Shown here piece by piece: positions 36,414 through 44,416 of a DNA stretch of 64,000 nucleotides (the stretch's first letter is position 1; every line of letters begins with the position of its first letter). The DNA lies in the NCBI RefSeq assembly GCF_951793255.1, contig NZ_OX636706.1, positions 2,164,001-2,228,000 on the forward strand. The letters are read 5' to 3'. The stretch comes from Desulfovibrio piger. Its GTDB lineage: Bacteria; Desulfobacterota; Desulfovibrionia; Desulfovibrionales; Desulfovibrionaceae. Below the pieces are notes generated by a model. That model had not been told where the DNA came from. It saw only the letters and a list, made by a program, of their open reading frames with translations, and ran no database searches. The translations under genes were made by a program, and so were the position numbers.

Positions 36414-38507
36414 CTAGAGGCGGATCCGGTTCATGGGCTGGACGCTGATCTCGGGGGTGAGCTCCTGGTAGGAGACCACGGGCAGGCGGTAATGCTCCCC
36501 TTCGATAAGGCGGCGCACATAGCGCCGGATGTCCATGCTGGCCAGAAGGACGGGCATCTGGACATGCTTGCGGTAATCGCCCGCCGCTGCTCCCACGGCC
36601 GCGATGAAGCGGCGCGAGGTGTCGGGATCCAGCGCCAGGAAGGCCCCGGCCGAGGTCTGGCGGATGGCCTTGCGGATGGTCTCTTCCACCGAGGGATCCA
36701 TAAGGATGGCCGGCAGCATGTTCTGGCCCCGTGAATACATGTAGCTGATCTGGCGCTTGAGGGCCCCGCGCACGTATTCGGTCAGCATGACGGTATCTTT
36801 TTCCTTGGGGCTCCATTCGATGATGGCCTCGAGGATGTTCCGCAGGTCGCGGATGGAGACCTGTTCCTGGGCCAGACGCTGGAAGATCTCCGCGATACGC
36901 TGCACGGGCAGCAGACGGGTGGCCTCGCGCACCAGGTCCGGGGCGCGTTCTTCCATGCGGTCCAGCAGGTATTTTGTCTCCTGCATGCCGATGAAGCTGG
37001 AGGCATGCCGTGCCAGGATCAGGGAAAGGTGATAGGCCAGGATGCGCGAGTGGGTCATACAGGAGAGCCCGGCCTGCTCCAGCAGGGCCTGTTTTTCCGC
37101 CGGGATCCACAGGCTTTCCACATCGGGCAGGAAGTTCTCTCCGCGCCGTACGTCCAGGCCGAGCATGCGCAGGGTGTCCTCGCTTTCGCGCGCCAGCACC
37201 ATGCCCTGTTCCAGATGCCCGCGCGACATGGGGATCTCGTTGACCTGGAGCTCGTAGGTCAGGCCCGACAGGGACGAGGAAACGCGCAGGTTGATGCCCG
37301 GGAAGGGCACGCCAAGGTCGAAATACAGCGCACGGCGCAGTGCGGAGAGCTCGTCGTTGAGGTTGTCGTAGTCCAGGGACGCCGCCAGGCCCTCCGAAAT
37401 GTCGAGGATGATGGGGACCGTGGGGGCAAAGTCGTCCTGGGGACCGGAGGGCCGCCCCTTGCGTTCCTTGCGGGTGGCGGACTTGAGGGACTGGTTGAGC
37501 TCCTTGCGGGCATCCCGGGGCGCGGGGGCGGAACGTATCCTGTCCAGGATGTAGCCGAGCCCGGCGATGGCGAAGGCCAGGGCGAACAGCTGCGGCTTGG
37601 GGAAACCGGGGATGAGGGCGAACAGGAAGATCAGCCCGCCCGCCATGAGCAGGGCCTTGGGCTGGGCGAAGAACTGGCCGCCGATCTGCGCGCCCACATC
37701 TTCCTGGGTATCGCCGGAACGGGTGATGAGGATACCGGCCGAGATGGCGATGATGAGCGAGGGGATCTGGGAGACGAGGCCGTCACCGATGGTCAGGATG
37801 CCGTAGATCTCCAGGGCTTCCCCGGCAGAGATGCCGTGCTGGGTGATGCCGATGACGGTACCGCCCACGATGTTCACCACGGCCACGATCATGCCGGCGA
37901 TACTGTCGCCCTTGACGAACTTCATGGCGCCGTCCATGGCGCCGAACATCTTGCTTTCCTGGCTGATGACATCGCGGCGGCGCTGGGCCTCTTCCATGTC
38001 GATGACCCCGGCGCGCATGTCCGCGTCGATGGACATCTGTTTGCCGGGCATGGCGTCCAGGGTGAAGCGCGCGCCCACTTCGGCCACGCGTTCGGCACCC
38101 TTGGCGATGACCAGGAACTGCACGATGGTCAGGATCAGGAAGACCACGGCACCAACGACGAAATTGCCGCCCAGGGCGAACTCGCCGAAGGTCTGGATGA
38201 TCTCGCCGGCGTCGGCGTTGAGCAGGATCAGGCGGGTGGTGGTGATGTTCAGGCCCACGCGGAACAGCGTGGTGAACAGCAGCATGGTGGGGAAGGAAGA
38301 AAACTCCAGCGGTGTCCTGACATACATGGTCATCATCATGATGGCGAAGGACAGGGCCAGGTTGGCGCCGATAAGCGTGTCCACCAGGGCCGTGGGCAGG
38401 GGCATGATCATCAGGGCGATGACGGCCACCAGCAGGCCCACCAAGGCCAGGTCACTGTGGCGCGTGGTCAGGGAGACGATGTTGCGTGCGTCGGAGAACA
38501 GGCTCAC
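36414..38507 (-). CDS. sctV: T3SS export apparatus protein SctV (LcrD/YscV family)
   Basis: A 697-residue inner-membrane protein. The N-terminal half has about eight helices with the FHIPEP-type region (PTALVDTLIGANLALSFAIMMM, RFTLDAMPGKQMSIDADMRAG); the C-terminal half is the cytoplasmic ring-forming domain that receives substrates. The GTG at 38507 overlaps the sctY stop (GTGA), giving translational coupling and a normal length. A longer start at 38579 inside sctY is rejected. Confidence 0.96.
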   Translation of the reverse strand: MSLFSDARNIVSLTTRHSDLALVGLLVAVIALMIMPLPTALVDTLIGANLALSFAIMMMTMYVRTPLEFSSFPTMLLFTTLFRVGLNITTTRLILLNADAGEIIQTFGEFALGGNFVVGAVVFLILTIVQFLVIAKGAERVAEVGARFTLDAMPGKQMSIDADMRAGVIDMEEAQRRRDVISQESKMFGAMDGAMKFVKGDSIAGMIVAVVNIVGGTVIGITQHGISAGEALEIYGILTIGDGLVSQIPSLIIAISAGILITRSGDTQEDVGAQIGGQFFAQPKALLMAGGLIFLFALIPGFPKPQLFALAFAIAGLGYILDRIRSAPAPRDARKELNQSLKSATRKERKGRPSGPQDDFAPTVPIILDISEGLAASLDYDNLNDELSALRRALYFDLGVPFPGINLRVSSSLSGLTYELQVNEIPMSRGHLEQGMVLARESEDTLRMLGLDVRRGENFLPDVESLWIPAEKQALLEQAGLSCMTHSRILAYHLSLILARHASSFIGMQETKYLLDRMEERAPDLVREATRLLPVQRIAEIFQRLAQEQVSIRDLRNILEAIIEWSPKEKDTVMLTEYVRGALKRQISYMYSRGQNMLPAILMDPSVEETIRKAIRQTSAGAFLALDPDTSRRFIAAVGAAAGDYRKHVQMPVLLASMDIRRYVRRLIEGEHYRLPVVSYQELTPEISVQPMNRIRL

Positions 38508-38860
38508 AGGCGGCTTCCCCCTGCGGCAAGATAGGCATTGAGGGCATTGCGGGCCTCGTCGGGGCGCTGCGCCTGCCACAGGGCACGGGCCCTGAGCAGA
38601 TGCAGCACGGCATCACGGGAGGCCAGCGGTCCGCCCGCCAGGACGAGGTCCAGCTGTTCCAGGGCGCGCTCGGGATCGCCCAGCTCCAGCCAGGCCACGG
38701 CAAGACAGCGCCGGGCCCAGAGGTCGGCGGGATCCAGGGCGAGCAGGGCCAGGGCCAGCTTGCGGGCACGCTGGAACTGCCCCATGCGCAGAAAAAGATG
38801 GCCCAGCACCTGCAGGGCACGGCCCTGGCCGGTGGTGAGCGGGGAGGTGGCCTCCGCCAT
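38504..38860 (-). CDS. sctY: T3SS TPR protein SctY-like (YscY family)
   Basis: A 118-residue all-helical protein with three tetratricopeptide-like repeats (GQGRALQVLGHLFLRMGQFQRA and two more). The place between sctX and sctV is the same as yscX-yscY-lcrD in Yersinia, where YscY binds YscX and SctV. AGGAGG precedes the ATG. Confidence 0.8.
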   Translation of the reverse strand: MAEATSPLTTGQGRALQVLGHLFLRMGQFQRARKLALALLALDPADLWARRCLAVAWLELGDPERALEQLDLVLAGGPLASRDAVLHLLRARALWQAQRPDEARNALNAYLAAGGSRL

Positions 38861-38861
38861 G

Positions 38862-39230
38862 CTAGCCTCCTACCATCAGGCCGGTATAGGCCCGGAGCAA
38901 TTCGGTGTTCTCCAGCAGCGGCGCCAGCTCGTCACGCACGAAAGCCCGCACGGCGGGCTTGTCGCTGTCCCTGAGGGCCGTCAGGGCGCCCTGCAGCTCC
39001 ATATGGAAAAGTTCGGGCTGGAGGAGGGAGCCGTCGCCCACGGGCGGACAAAGGGCCGCCTCCAGCTGCTGGGCTGCCTTGCGGCTGTTGTACAGCTCAT
39101 CCAGACCGGCTTCACGCATGGCGCTGGAGGCCAGCGGACGGGCATCAGGCAGGTGCCCCGCCGTCCCGGGGTCCATGATGTTCTGTATCCCCAGTCCGGG
39201 ATCCAGCAGGTTGATGGAGGATGTTGCCAT
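38862..39230 (-). CDS. sctX: T3SS protein SctX-like (YscX family)
   Basis: A 122-residue protein, the same length as Yersinia YscX, with a polar N-terminus and a helical C-terminal region ending LLRAYTGLMVGG. YscX is an early secreted export component that works with YscY. The assignment rests on length, position and general pattern. AGGGAG precedes the ATG at 39230. Confidence 0.75.
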   Translation of the reverse strand: MATSSINLLDPGLGIQNIMDPGTAGHLPDARPLASSAMREAGLDELYNSRKAAQQLEAALCPPVGDGSLLQPELFHMELQGALTALRDSDKPAVRAFVRDELAPLLENTELLRAYTGLMVGG

Positions 39231-39232
39231 GA

Positions 39233-39607
39233 TCAGGCTCCCTGTAGATGGTTCATGACGCGGGCCAGCTCCATGACGGCCTCTTCCAGCAGGGCGGCCG
39301 TGGTCTGCCGTTCGGGCAGACGGGTCAGGAGGATCAGGGTATCTCCTTTCATGCCGGCGGTCAGGGAAAAAGCGTGTGCATGCCGGTAATGGCACAGGGC
39401 CAGGGCCCGTTCGGGCAACGTGCTGTCATGCGGGGGGAAGGGGCGGGCCAGATAGACCAGCAGCTCTTCCCGGCCATGCCGTTGCTGCTTTTCGAAATAC
39501 AGGCGCCCCATGCCGCTGACATCAAGAGCCACCAGCCCCTGCGGTGAAAAGGCCAGTCCGGGCAGGCCCATGCGCATGCCGAAAGCGTTCAGTTCGTGGT
39601 CCAGCAT
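39233..39607 (-). CDS. T3SS class I chaperone, SycN-like
   Basis: A 124-residue small acidic protein with the CesT/SycN-type fold pattern: N-terminal helix (LDHELNAFGMRMGLPGLAFS), beta strands, and a C-terminal helix. It lies directly downstream of sctW and upstream of sctX, where SycN is found in Yersinia. Its likely partner is SctW (YopN). Confidence 0.75.
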   Translation of the reverse strand: MLDHELNAFGMRMGLPGLAFSPQGLVALDVSGMGRLYFEKQQRHGREELLVYLARPFPPHDSTLPERALALCHYRHAHAFSLTAGMKGDTLILLTRLPERQTTAALLEEAVMELARVMNHLQGA

Positions 39608-39637
39608 AAGATCTCCGCGTATGTCTTGGACAAAGGC

Positions 39638-40753
39638 TTATCCCTGTTCCGCCAGCCAGGCGTCTTCCTCGGCGATGGCGGCGTCCACGGCATCCTGGAC
39701 GGCATCCAGCACCTTCATGCGGCCCTCGTTGCCGTCGAACAGGGACGGGGCGAAGGAACGCGTAGTGTTGAGCAGCTCCTGAAGGAAAAGCACCTTGTGC
39801 TCGATGTCCGGGGCACCGGCTTCCTCGGCCAGGCGGCTGATGCGGCTGCCGCTGATGTAGCGCTCCTTGCGCAGGTCCAGCACCTTGCCCAGCAGGGCCA
39901 TATCGTCCAGAGGACAGTGCCGGATCCCGTGGATGCTGCTCCAGCGTTCCAGCAGGCGGGCGCACAGGCTGCGGGCGCTTTGCAGCTGCCGCAGCTCGCC
40001 CAGGCTGCCGTTGACGTGCTCCAGATGGCTGGTCTCCATACTGGGCACGTCGGCCGCAAGGTCGCTGGCCAGTGCCTTGTAAAGGAAGTCCAGCGCGGCT
40101 TCAAAATTATTGCCGTACGTCTTCTGGATATGGTCGTAGAGGCTGTTGACGTCTTCAAAATGACGGACGGTTTCCCGATAAAAGCTCCCCAGCGCGCCGG
40201 CATCGCCCAGTCCTTCAAATCCCCGGGCATTGAGCGCGCCGTTGATCCCGGCCCGTATGGCGGGGCCTTCCGTGCGTTCCAGCTCTTCCAGAGCTTCGTT
40301 CAGGACACGCAGAGTCTCCGGCGAGGTGTCGGGGGTGGCGGACAGCTCTTCCTGGATGTCCTTGAGGGCGGCCCATGCCTCGGAGGGGTCGGGAAAGAAA
40401 CGGCGCAGCTGGCGCAGGGCTTCTTCCTTTTCGGTCCGGGAGTCCAGAAATCCCTTGAGATCCCTTGTCTTCTGGACCTCGCGGGCTTCACGCATCATCT
40501 CCTGGTACTTCTTGATGCGTTCCTCCATGGCCTCGTTGATCTCGTCCCGCTCCTTGCGTTCCTCCAGTTCGAAATCGTCCGTGGTATCCACTGCAAAGGT
40601 CAGTTCTTCGGCAGCCTCGGCCAGCAGGGAAAGAGGAGATTCCACCACGGTGGCCGTATTGCCGAACAGCGAGCCTGTGGCTGCGGAGGATGCCGTCGTA
40701 TTGCGGGACGTGGGCTGCACCTGGGAGTGCTGGATGGAAAAATCGATGCTCAT
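39638..40753 (-). CDS. sctW: T3SS gatekeeper SctW (YopN-TyeA fusion type)
   Basis: A 371-residue protein with a polar, Ser/Thr-rich secretion-signal-like N-terminus, a charged helical chaperone-binding region (about 60-130) and YopN-type helices. The C-terminal part from about residue 280 corresponds to TyeA, so the two Yersinia proteins are one polypeptide here. It controls the change from translocators to effectors. The ATG at 40753 has GGGAGG 12 bases upstream. First gene of the leftward block, with a sigma-54-like promoter upstream. Confidence 0.88.
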   Translation of the reverse strand: MSIDFSIQHSQVQPTSRNTTASSAATGSLFGNTATVVESPLSLLAEAAEELTFAVDTTDDFELEERKERDEINEAMEERIKKYQEMMREAREVQKTRDLKGFLDSRTEKEEALRQLRRFFPDPSEAWAALKDIQEELSATPDTSPETLRVLNEALEELERTEGPAIRAGINGALNARGFEGLGDAGALGSFYRETVRHFEDVNSLYDHIQKTYGNNFEAALDFLYKALASDLAADVPSMETSHLEHVNGSLGELRQLQSARSLCARLLERWSSIHGIRHCPLDDMALLGKVLDLRKERYISGSRISRLAEEAGAPDIEHKVLFLQELLNTTRSFAPSLFDGNEGRMKVLDAVQDAVDAAIAEEDAWLAEQG

Positions 40754-40809
40754 GACGAACTGCGCCTCCCGATCCCGTAAAAAAAATGTTGGCAACACGA
40801 TATGCGATA

Positions 40810-40825
40810 TGCCAGAATCATGCCA
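40810..40825 (-). promoter_or_regulatory. Candidate sigma-54 promoter for sctW operon
   Basis: The minus strand reads TGGCATGATTCTGGCA, with GG and GC ten bases apart and two mismatches to TGGCACG-N4-TTGCA. It lies 57 bases upstream of the sctW start codon. Consistent with the sigma-54-type activator encoded in the same operon, but not proven. Confidence 0.5.
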
Positions 40826-41023
40826 TATGTTTCTGGTAGCACGAGCCTGTGGCAACAGCAAGGGTACTCCCTGCGGGATCTGGCGTCCTGTTCGTAAAAA
40901 AGTCCTGTCCGGGAGAGTGTTGCGGGAATTTTGTTGTTTATCGGAGAAAATGAAGTATCAAAAAAGTTGGCAATCGGGAGCTTTGTTGGGCATTTTTGAT
41001 GCGTTTTTAGCCAAATACAAGCA

Positions 41024-41039
41024 TGGCACGCTTTATGCT
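41024..41039 (+). promoter_or_regulatory. Candidate sigma-54 promoter for the rightward T3SS operon
   Basis: The sequence reads TGGCACGCTTTATGCT: a perfect -24 element and a -12 element with one mismatch, correct GG-N10-GC spacing, and 36 bases before the first start codon. Flanking inverted copies TTGGCAA (about 40967) and TTGCCAA (about 41041) may belong to an operator. The rest of 40754-41075 has no gene. Confidence 0.6.
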
Positions 41040-41075
41040 TTGCCAATTGCAACCGCACTCAAAAGGAGATTTGTT

Positions 41076-41372
41076 ATGTCGTTTACGGAACAGGATATGA
41101 AGAAGCAGATGGAAGATTTCGCCGCCCTCCGTGAAGAGTTTTCCCGTCTGGAAAGCCAGGAAAAAGCCATGCGCAAGCAGCTCGGCCTGTCAGAGCAGGA
41201 AAAGACGGATCCGGCCACCCTGACTCCCGAACTGCGTAAAATGGCCGAAGAAGCCGAGGCCGAAGCCCGTCGTGCCGGTGAAGCCCGTGCCGCCCAGGCC
41301 CGCACCGCTGCTAGGCCGGCCGCTGCCGGCGGCATCCCCGGAGGCGGCCGCCGGAATATCGTCCGCCTGTAA
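41076..41372 (+). CDS. Small T3SS protein, LcrG-like by position
   Basis: A 98-residue, highly charged helical protein (MSFTEQDMKKQMEDFAALRE..., then a Gly/Pro/Arg-rich tail ending GGGRRNIVRL). Its length, helical hairpin pattern, basic tail and place as first gene before tip protein, LcrH-type chaperone and translocators match LcrG/PcrG, which bind the tip protein and restrain secretion. Sequence similarity is weak, so the assignment is mainly by context. AAAGGAG lies seven to eight bases before the ATG. Confidence 0.6.
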   Translation: MSFTEQDMKKQMEDFAALREEFSRLESQEKAMRKQLGLSEQEKTDPATLTPELRKMAEEAEAEARRAGEARAAQARTAARPAAAGGIPGGGRRNIVRL

Positions 41373-41450
41373 GCGGACAGGCATCGGGCCCGCCGTTTTT
41401 GACCATTATCCTTTGCGTCGTTGCAGAACAACAAAAATCAGGGGTTATAC

Positions 41451-42044
41451 ATGAGCAAAGTCAATTTCGATAGCACGTCCTCTGTTTCGTTCGGTGAACT
41501 GGGCCCCACCACGAGCCTGCAGCTGATGTTCGCCAAGCTGCAGCTGGAACTGGCCGAGACCGCCAAGACCCAGGCCAAGGACAAGATGGACGCCATCGCC
41601 AAGGCGCAGGACGAACAGAAGCTGGTCTCCCAATTGCTTAATGAAGCCCGGCAGTCCAAGGCCAATGCCAAAAATAAAAATAGCGAGGATATTACGACAA
41701 CTTATTATAAATATGACAAGGATGGCAAAATCACCGGATCTTATACGGAAACAGCACCCAAGGGGAAGAACTATAACCCTATGAGCAACGATATGGTGAA
41801 ATATATGGACGAGCATAATCTTGCCTATGACAAGACAGGGAACGACCACATGCATACTGCGGAAGAATGGGACGTGGCCATCACGGCCCTGGAAGGCCGT
41901 CTGGAAGAGCTGGGCACCAATACCCAGCAGGAGATGGTCTATATCCAGGATTACATGGGCCAGTACAACTCCTATCTGCAGGGCGCCAACACCCAGATCG
42001 CCAACTCCAACCAGACCCTCACCAGTCTGGCCCGTGGTCAATAG
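41451..42044 (+). CDS. EspA-like T3SS tip/filament protein, copy 1
   Basis: A 197-residue secreted-type protein without cysteine. N- and C-terminal helical regions (SLQLMFAKLQLELAETAKTQ and the end SNQTLTSLARGQ) recall EspA-type filament or tip proteins, which form a coiled coil from both ends. The middle (about residues 68-140) is different in composition and AT-richer in DNA. It lies where Yersinia has lcrV. The start at 41451 has a GGGG ribosome site; an upstream TTG is rejected. Its paralogue follows after 25 bases. Confidence 0.78.
   Translation: MSKVNFDSTSSVSFGELGPTTSLQLMFAKLQLELAETAKTQAKDKMDAIAKAQDEQKLVSQLLNEARQSKANAKNKNSEDITTTYYKYDKDGKITGSYTETAPKGKNYNPMSNDMVKYMDEHNLAYDKTGNDHMHTAEEWDVAITALEGRLEELGTNTQQEMVYIQDYMGQYNSYLQGANTQIANSNQTLTSLARGQ
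41481..41555 (+). repeat. Direct repeat, 5' block of EspA-like gene 1
   Basis: Seventy-five bases that appear identical to 42100-42174 in the second copy. The similarity continues, with scattered changes, to about 41660. Confidence 0.85.
41952..42037 (+). repeat. Direct repeat, 3' block of EspA-like gene 1
   Basis: Eighty-six bases that appear identical to 42616-42701 in the second copy, encoding the C-terminal helix. Confidence 0.85.
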
Positions 42045-42069
42045 GCTGCGGCCGACATAAGGAACTGAT

Positions 42070-42708
42070 ATGAGCCAGGTCAATTTTTCCTCGACATCTT
42101 CTGTTTCGTTCGGTGAACTGGGCCCCACCACGAGCCTGCAGCTGATGTTCGCCAAGCTGCAGCTGGAACTGGCCCAGACCGCCAAGACCCAGGCCATGGA
42201 CAAGATGGATGCCATCGCTTCGGCGCAGGACGAGCAGAAGCTGGTCTCCCAGTTGCTCAACGAGGCCCGTCAGGCCAAGGCCGATGCCAAGGCCGGGGTG
42301 GGCAATGACGCGGCCAAAACGGAGACGTTCAACGTGCCCAAGAAGGATGCTAACGGCAAAGTTTTAGTCGACGACAAAGGAAACATTATTTACGAAGAAA
42401 AGCCCCGTACCGAGACTGTGCCCAAGGGCAACAATGCGACTTTCATGAGCCAGGAAATGGTGGATTATATGGAGCTGCACGGTCTGGCTATAGACAGGAC
42501 AGCCAACAATTATTCACATAGTGCCGACGAATGGGACGTGGCCATCACGGCTCTGGAAAGCCGCCTGGAAGAACTGGGCACCAACACCCAGCAGGAGATG
42601 GTCTATGTCCAGGACTACATGGGCCAGTACAACTCCTATCTGCAGGGCGCCAACACCCAGATCGCCAACTCCAACCAGACCCTCACCAGTCTGGCCCGTG
42701 GCCAGTAG
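42070..42708 (+). CDS. EspA-like T3SS tip/filament protein, copy 2
   Basis: A 212-residue paralogue of the preceding protein. The first about 65 and last about 60 residues are nearly identical to copy 1, with long stretches of identical DNA. The central about 80 residues differ (FNVPKKDANGKVLVDDKGN and following) and are 15 residues longer. This pattern, conserved assembly helices with a changed exposed centre, is expected for a surface protein under variation. AAGGA precedes the ATG. Likely chaperone: LcrG-like protein or the SycD-like protein downstream. Confidence 0.78.
   Translation: MSQVNFSSTSSVSFGELGPTTSLQLMFAKLQLELAQTAKTQAMDKMDAIASAQDEQKLVSQLLNEARQAKADAKAGVGNDAAKTETFNVPKKDANGKVLVDDKGNIIYEEKPRTETVPKGNNATFMSQEMVDYMELHGLAIDRTANNYSHSADEWDVAITALESRLEELGTNTQQEMVYVQDYMGQYNSYLQGANTQIANSNQTLTSLARGQ
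42100..42174 (+). repeat. Direct repeat, 5' block of EspA-like gene 2
   Basis: Partner of 41481-41555, offset 619 bases. Confidence 0.85.
42616..42701 (+). repeat. Direct repeat, 3' block of EspA-like gene 2
   Basis: Partner of 41952-42037, offset 664 bases. The difference of 45 bases from the 5' offset is the length difference of the two central regions. Confidence 0.85.
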
Positions 42709-42748
42709 CCGTCAGACAGGCAGACGGCATCCACCCCAAGGAGCGAGT

Positions 42749-43285
42749 ATGAGTCAGATCACCGAACAGGAAAAAGACATCCAGTCCGCCCTGCTGGACA
42801 TGGCCAAGGCGGCGGGGTTCACGGAAGAGGAGTTCCACACTATCCAGGCTGCCCTGGAAAAGGGGGCGACCCTGGCCGATGTGTTCAACATCAGCAAAGA
42901 CACGCTGGAATCCGGTTATGCCTATGCCTACAATCTGTACAAGGCGGGCAACTACAAGGATGCCGAAAGCATGTTCCGCGGCCTGTGCATGTATGATGGC
43001 GACGATCCCCGTTACTGGATGGGTCTGGCCGGTTGCCTGCAGGCCCGGGAAGCCTGGCAGCAGGCCATCGATACCTACGGCATGGCCGGTGTGGCCGGCG
43101 GCCTCAAGGATCCCGCGCCGTTCTACTATGGCGGCCTGTGCCATCTGAAGCTGGGGGACGGCGAGAACGCGGCGGCTTCCTTCCGCGCCGCCCTGGGGCT
43201 GGGCGATGCCTCCATCCCCGCGCACAAGGCCGTCCATGACCGTATCCGTGCCCTGCTTGCCACGCTGGTCCAGTCCAAGGAGTGA
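42749..43285 (+). CDS. T3SS translocator chaperone, SycD/LcrH family
   Basis: A 178-residue class II chaperone with three TPR repeats (AYAYNLYKAGNYKDAESMFRG, WMGLAGCLQAREAWQQAIDTY, FYYGGLCHLKLGDGENAAASF) and the N-terminal helix preceding them. It should hold the hydrophobic translocators SctE and SctB, encoded immediately downstream, before export. AAGGAG precedes the ATG. Confidence 0.93.
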   Translation: MSQITEQEKDIQSALLDMAKAAGFTEEEFHTIQAALEKGATLADVFNISKDTLESGYAYAYNLYKAGNYKDAESMFRGLCMYDGDDPRYWMGLAGCLQAREAWQQAIDTYGMAGVAGGLKDPAPFYYGGLCHLKLGDGENAAASFRAALGLGDASIPAHKAVHDRIRALLATLVQSKE

Positions 43286-43289
43286 TGTC

Positions 43290-44396
43290 ATGAGCATGGT
43301 TCAGGGAACACGGTCCGGGACGCCCGCGACCGATCTGGGCGCGCTGCTGCAACTGGCGGCGACCCAGCAGGGGGCGAACAAGGCCCCGGATGTCAAGGAT
43401 CTGGAAGAGAGCCTCAACGCGCTGCGTTCCTTCCTGACTGCGCGCTGCGGTTCGCTGCTGCCGGATCTTGAAGAGCCGTCCCCGCAAAGCGGCACCACGG
43501 TCTCGCTGTCCGCTTTGACCATGAGCGGCCTTTCTCTGGAGACCCTGCTGGATGCCGTCGGCTTCGAGCAGCGCCGTACCGAGACCAAGGCCGGTGTGGC
43601 CTCGCTGGAGGCCCGCGCCCAGGAGCGCGCCATGGCCAATGAGGAAAAACTCAAGTCCATCCAGGAGCAGCTGGAAAAGGCCAAGAGCCAGAGTTTTCTG
43701 GATGGCCTGCTCAAGGCGTTCAAGTATATCGGCATGGCACTGGCGGCCATCGGCTCCGTGGCCATGATCGCCGCCGGTGCGGTAGGCCTGGCGGCCGGTG
43801 GCTCCGGCGCGGCGCTCATCGCCGTCGGCGTCGCGAGCCTGGCGCTGCTGACCAGCTCCATCATGGAGGAGGCGTCAGGCGGCAAGGCCGGCTTCAGTCC
43901 GGCATTCATCATAGGCAAGATCATGGAGGCGTGCGGCGCCAGCGATACGGCGATCCAGTGGACGAAGTTCGCCGTGGATCTCGCCACCACCATCGTCCTG
44001 GCGGCGTGCACGTTCGGTGCCGGGGCGGCAGGCGCGGCCGGTAAGGCGGCCCAGACCGCCACCAAGGCGGTTTCGGACACGGCCCAGACCATCCAGAAGG
44101 CGGCCTCCTGGACGGCCCGTGTGGCCACCATGGCCGGTGGGGCGAACACCATAGCCCAGTCGGCCACCACCATAGCTTCCGCCGTCAACGAAAAGGATAT
44201 CAGCTTCCTGCAGGCCCAGCAGAAGCGTTTACAGGCCATTCTGGAGCGCATCGCCATGGCCAATGAGCTGGATGTGGAGCATATCAAGGAAATGATGCGG
44301 CGCTCCGAGCAGACGCTCCAGACCGTGTCGGACATCGTCCAGGAAAGTGTGCAGGCCAATGTGGCCATCCTCAGCGGCAATCCGGCCATGGCCTGA
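43290..44396 (+). CDS. sctE: T3SS translocon protein SctE (YopB/IpaB/EspD type)
   Basis: A 368-residue pore-forming translocator. A coiled-coil region (RAQERAMANEEKLKSIQEQLEKAKS) precedes a long hydrophobic hairpin (AFKYIGMALAAIGSVAMIAAG to VGVASLALLTSSIMEEAS), with a second hydrophobic stretch near 235-250 and helical C-terminus. It inserts in the host membrane with SctB. AAGGAG with ATG at 43290; it starts four bases after the chaperone stop. Confidence 0.88.
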   Translation: MSMVQGTRSGTPATDLGALLQLAATQQGANKAPDVKDLEESLNALRSFLTARCGSLLPDLEEPSPQSGTTVSLSALTMSGLSLETLLDAVGFEQRRTETKAGVASLEARAQERAMANEEKLKSIQEQLEKAKSQSFLDGLLKAFKYIGMALAAIGSVAMIAAGAVGLAAGGSGAALIAVGVASLALLTSSIMEEASGGKAGFSPAFIIGKIMEACGASDTAIQWTKFAVDLATTIVLAACTFGAGAAGAAGKAAQTATKAVSDTAQTIQKAASWTARVATMAGGANTIAQSATTIASAVNEKDISFLQAQQKRLQAILERIAMANELDVEHIKEMMRRSEQTLQTVSDIVQESVQANVAILSGNPAMA

Positions 44397-44416
44397 TGCC
44401 TGAAAAGGGAGATAGT

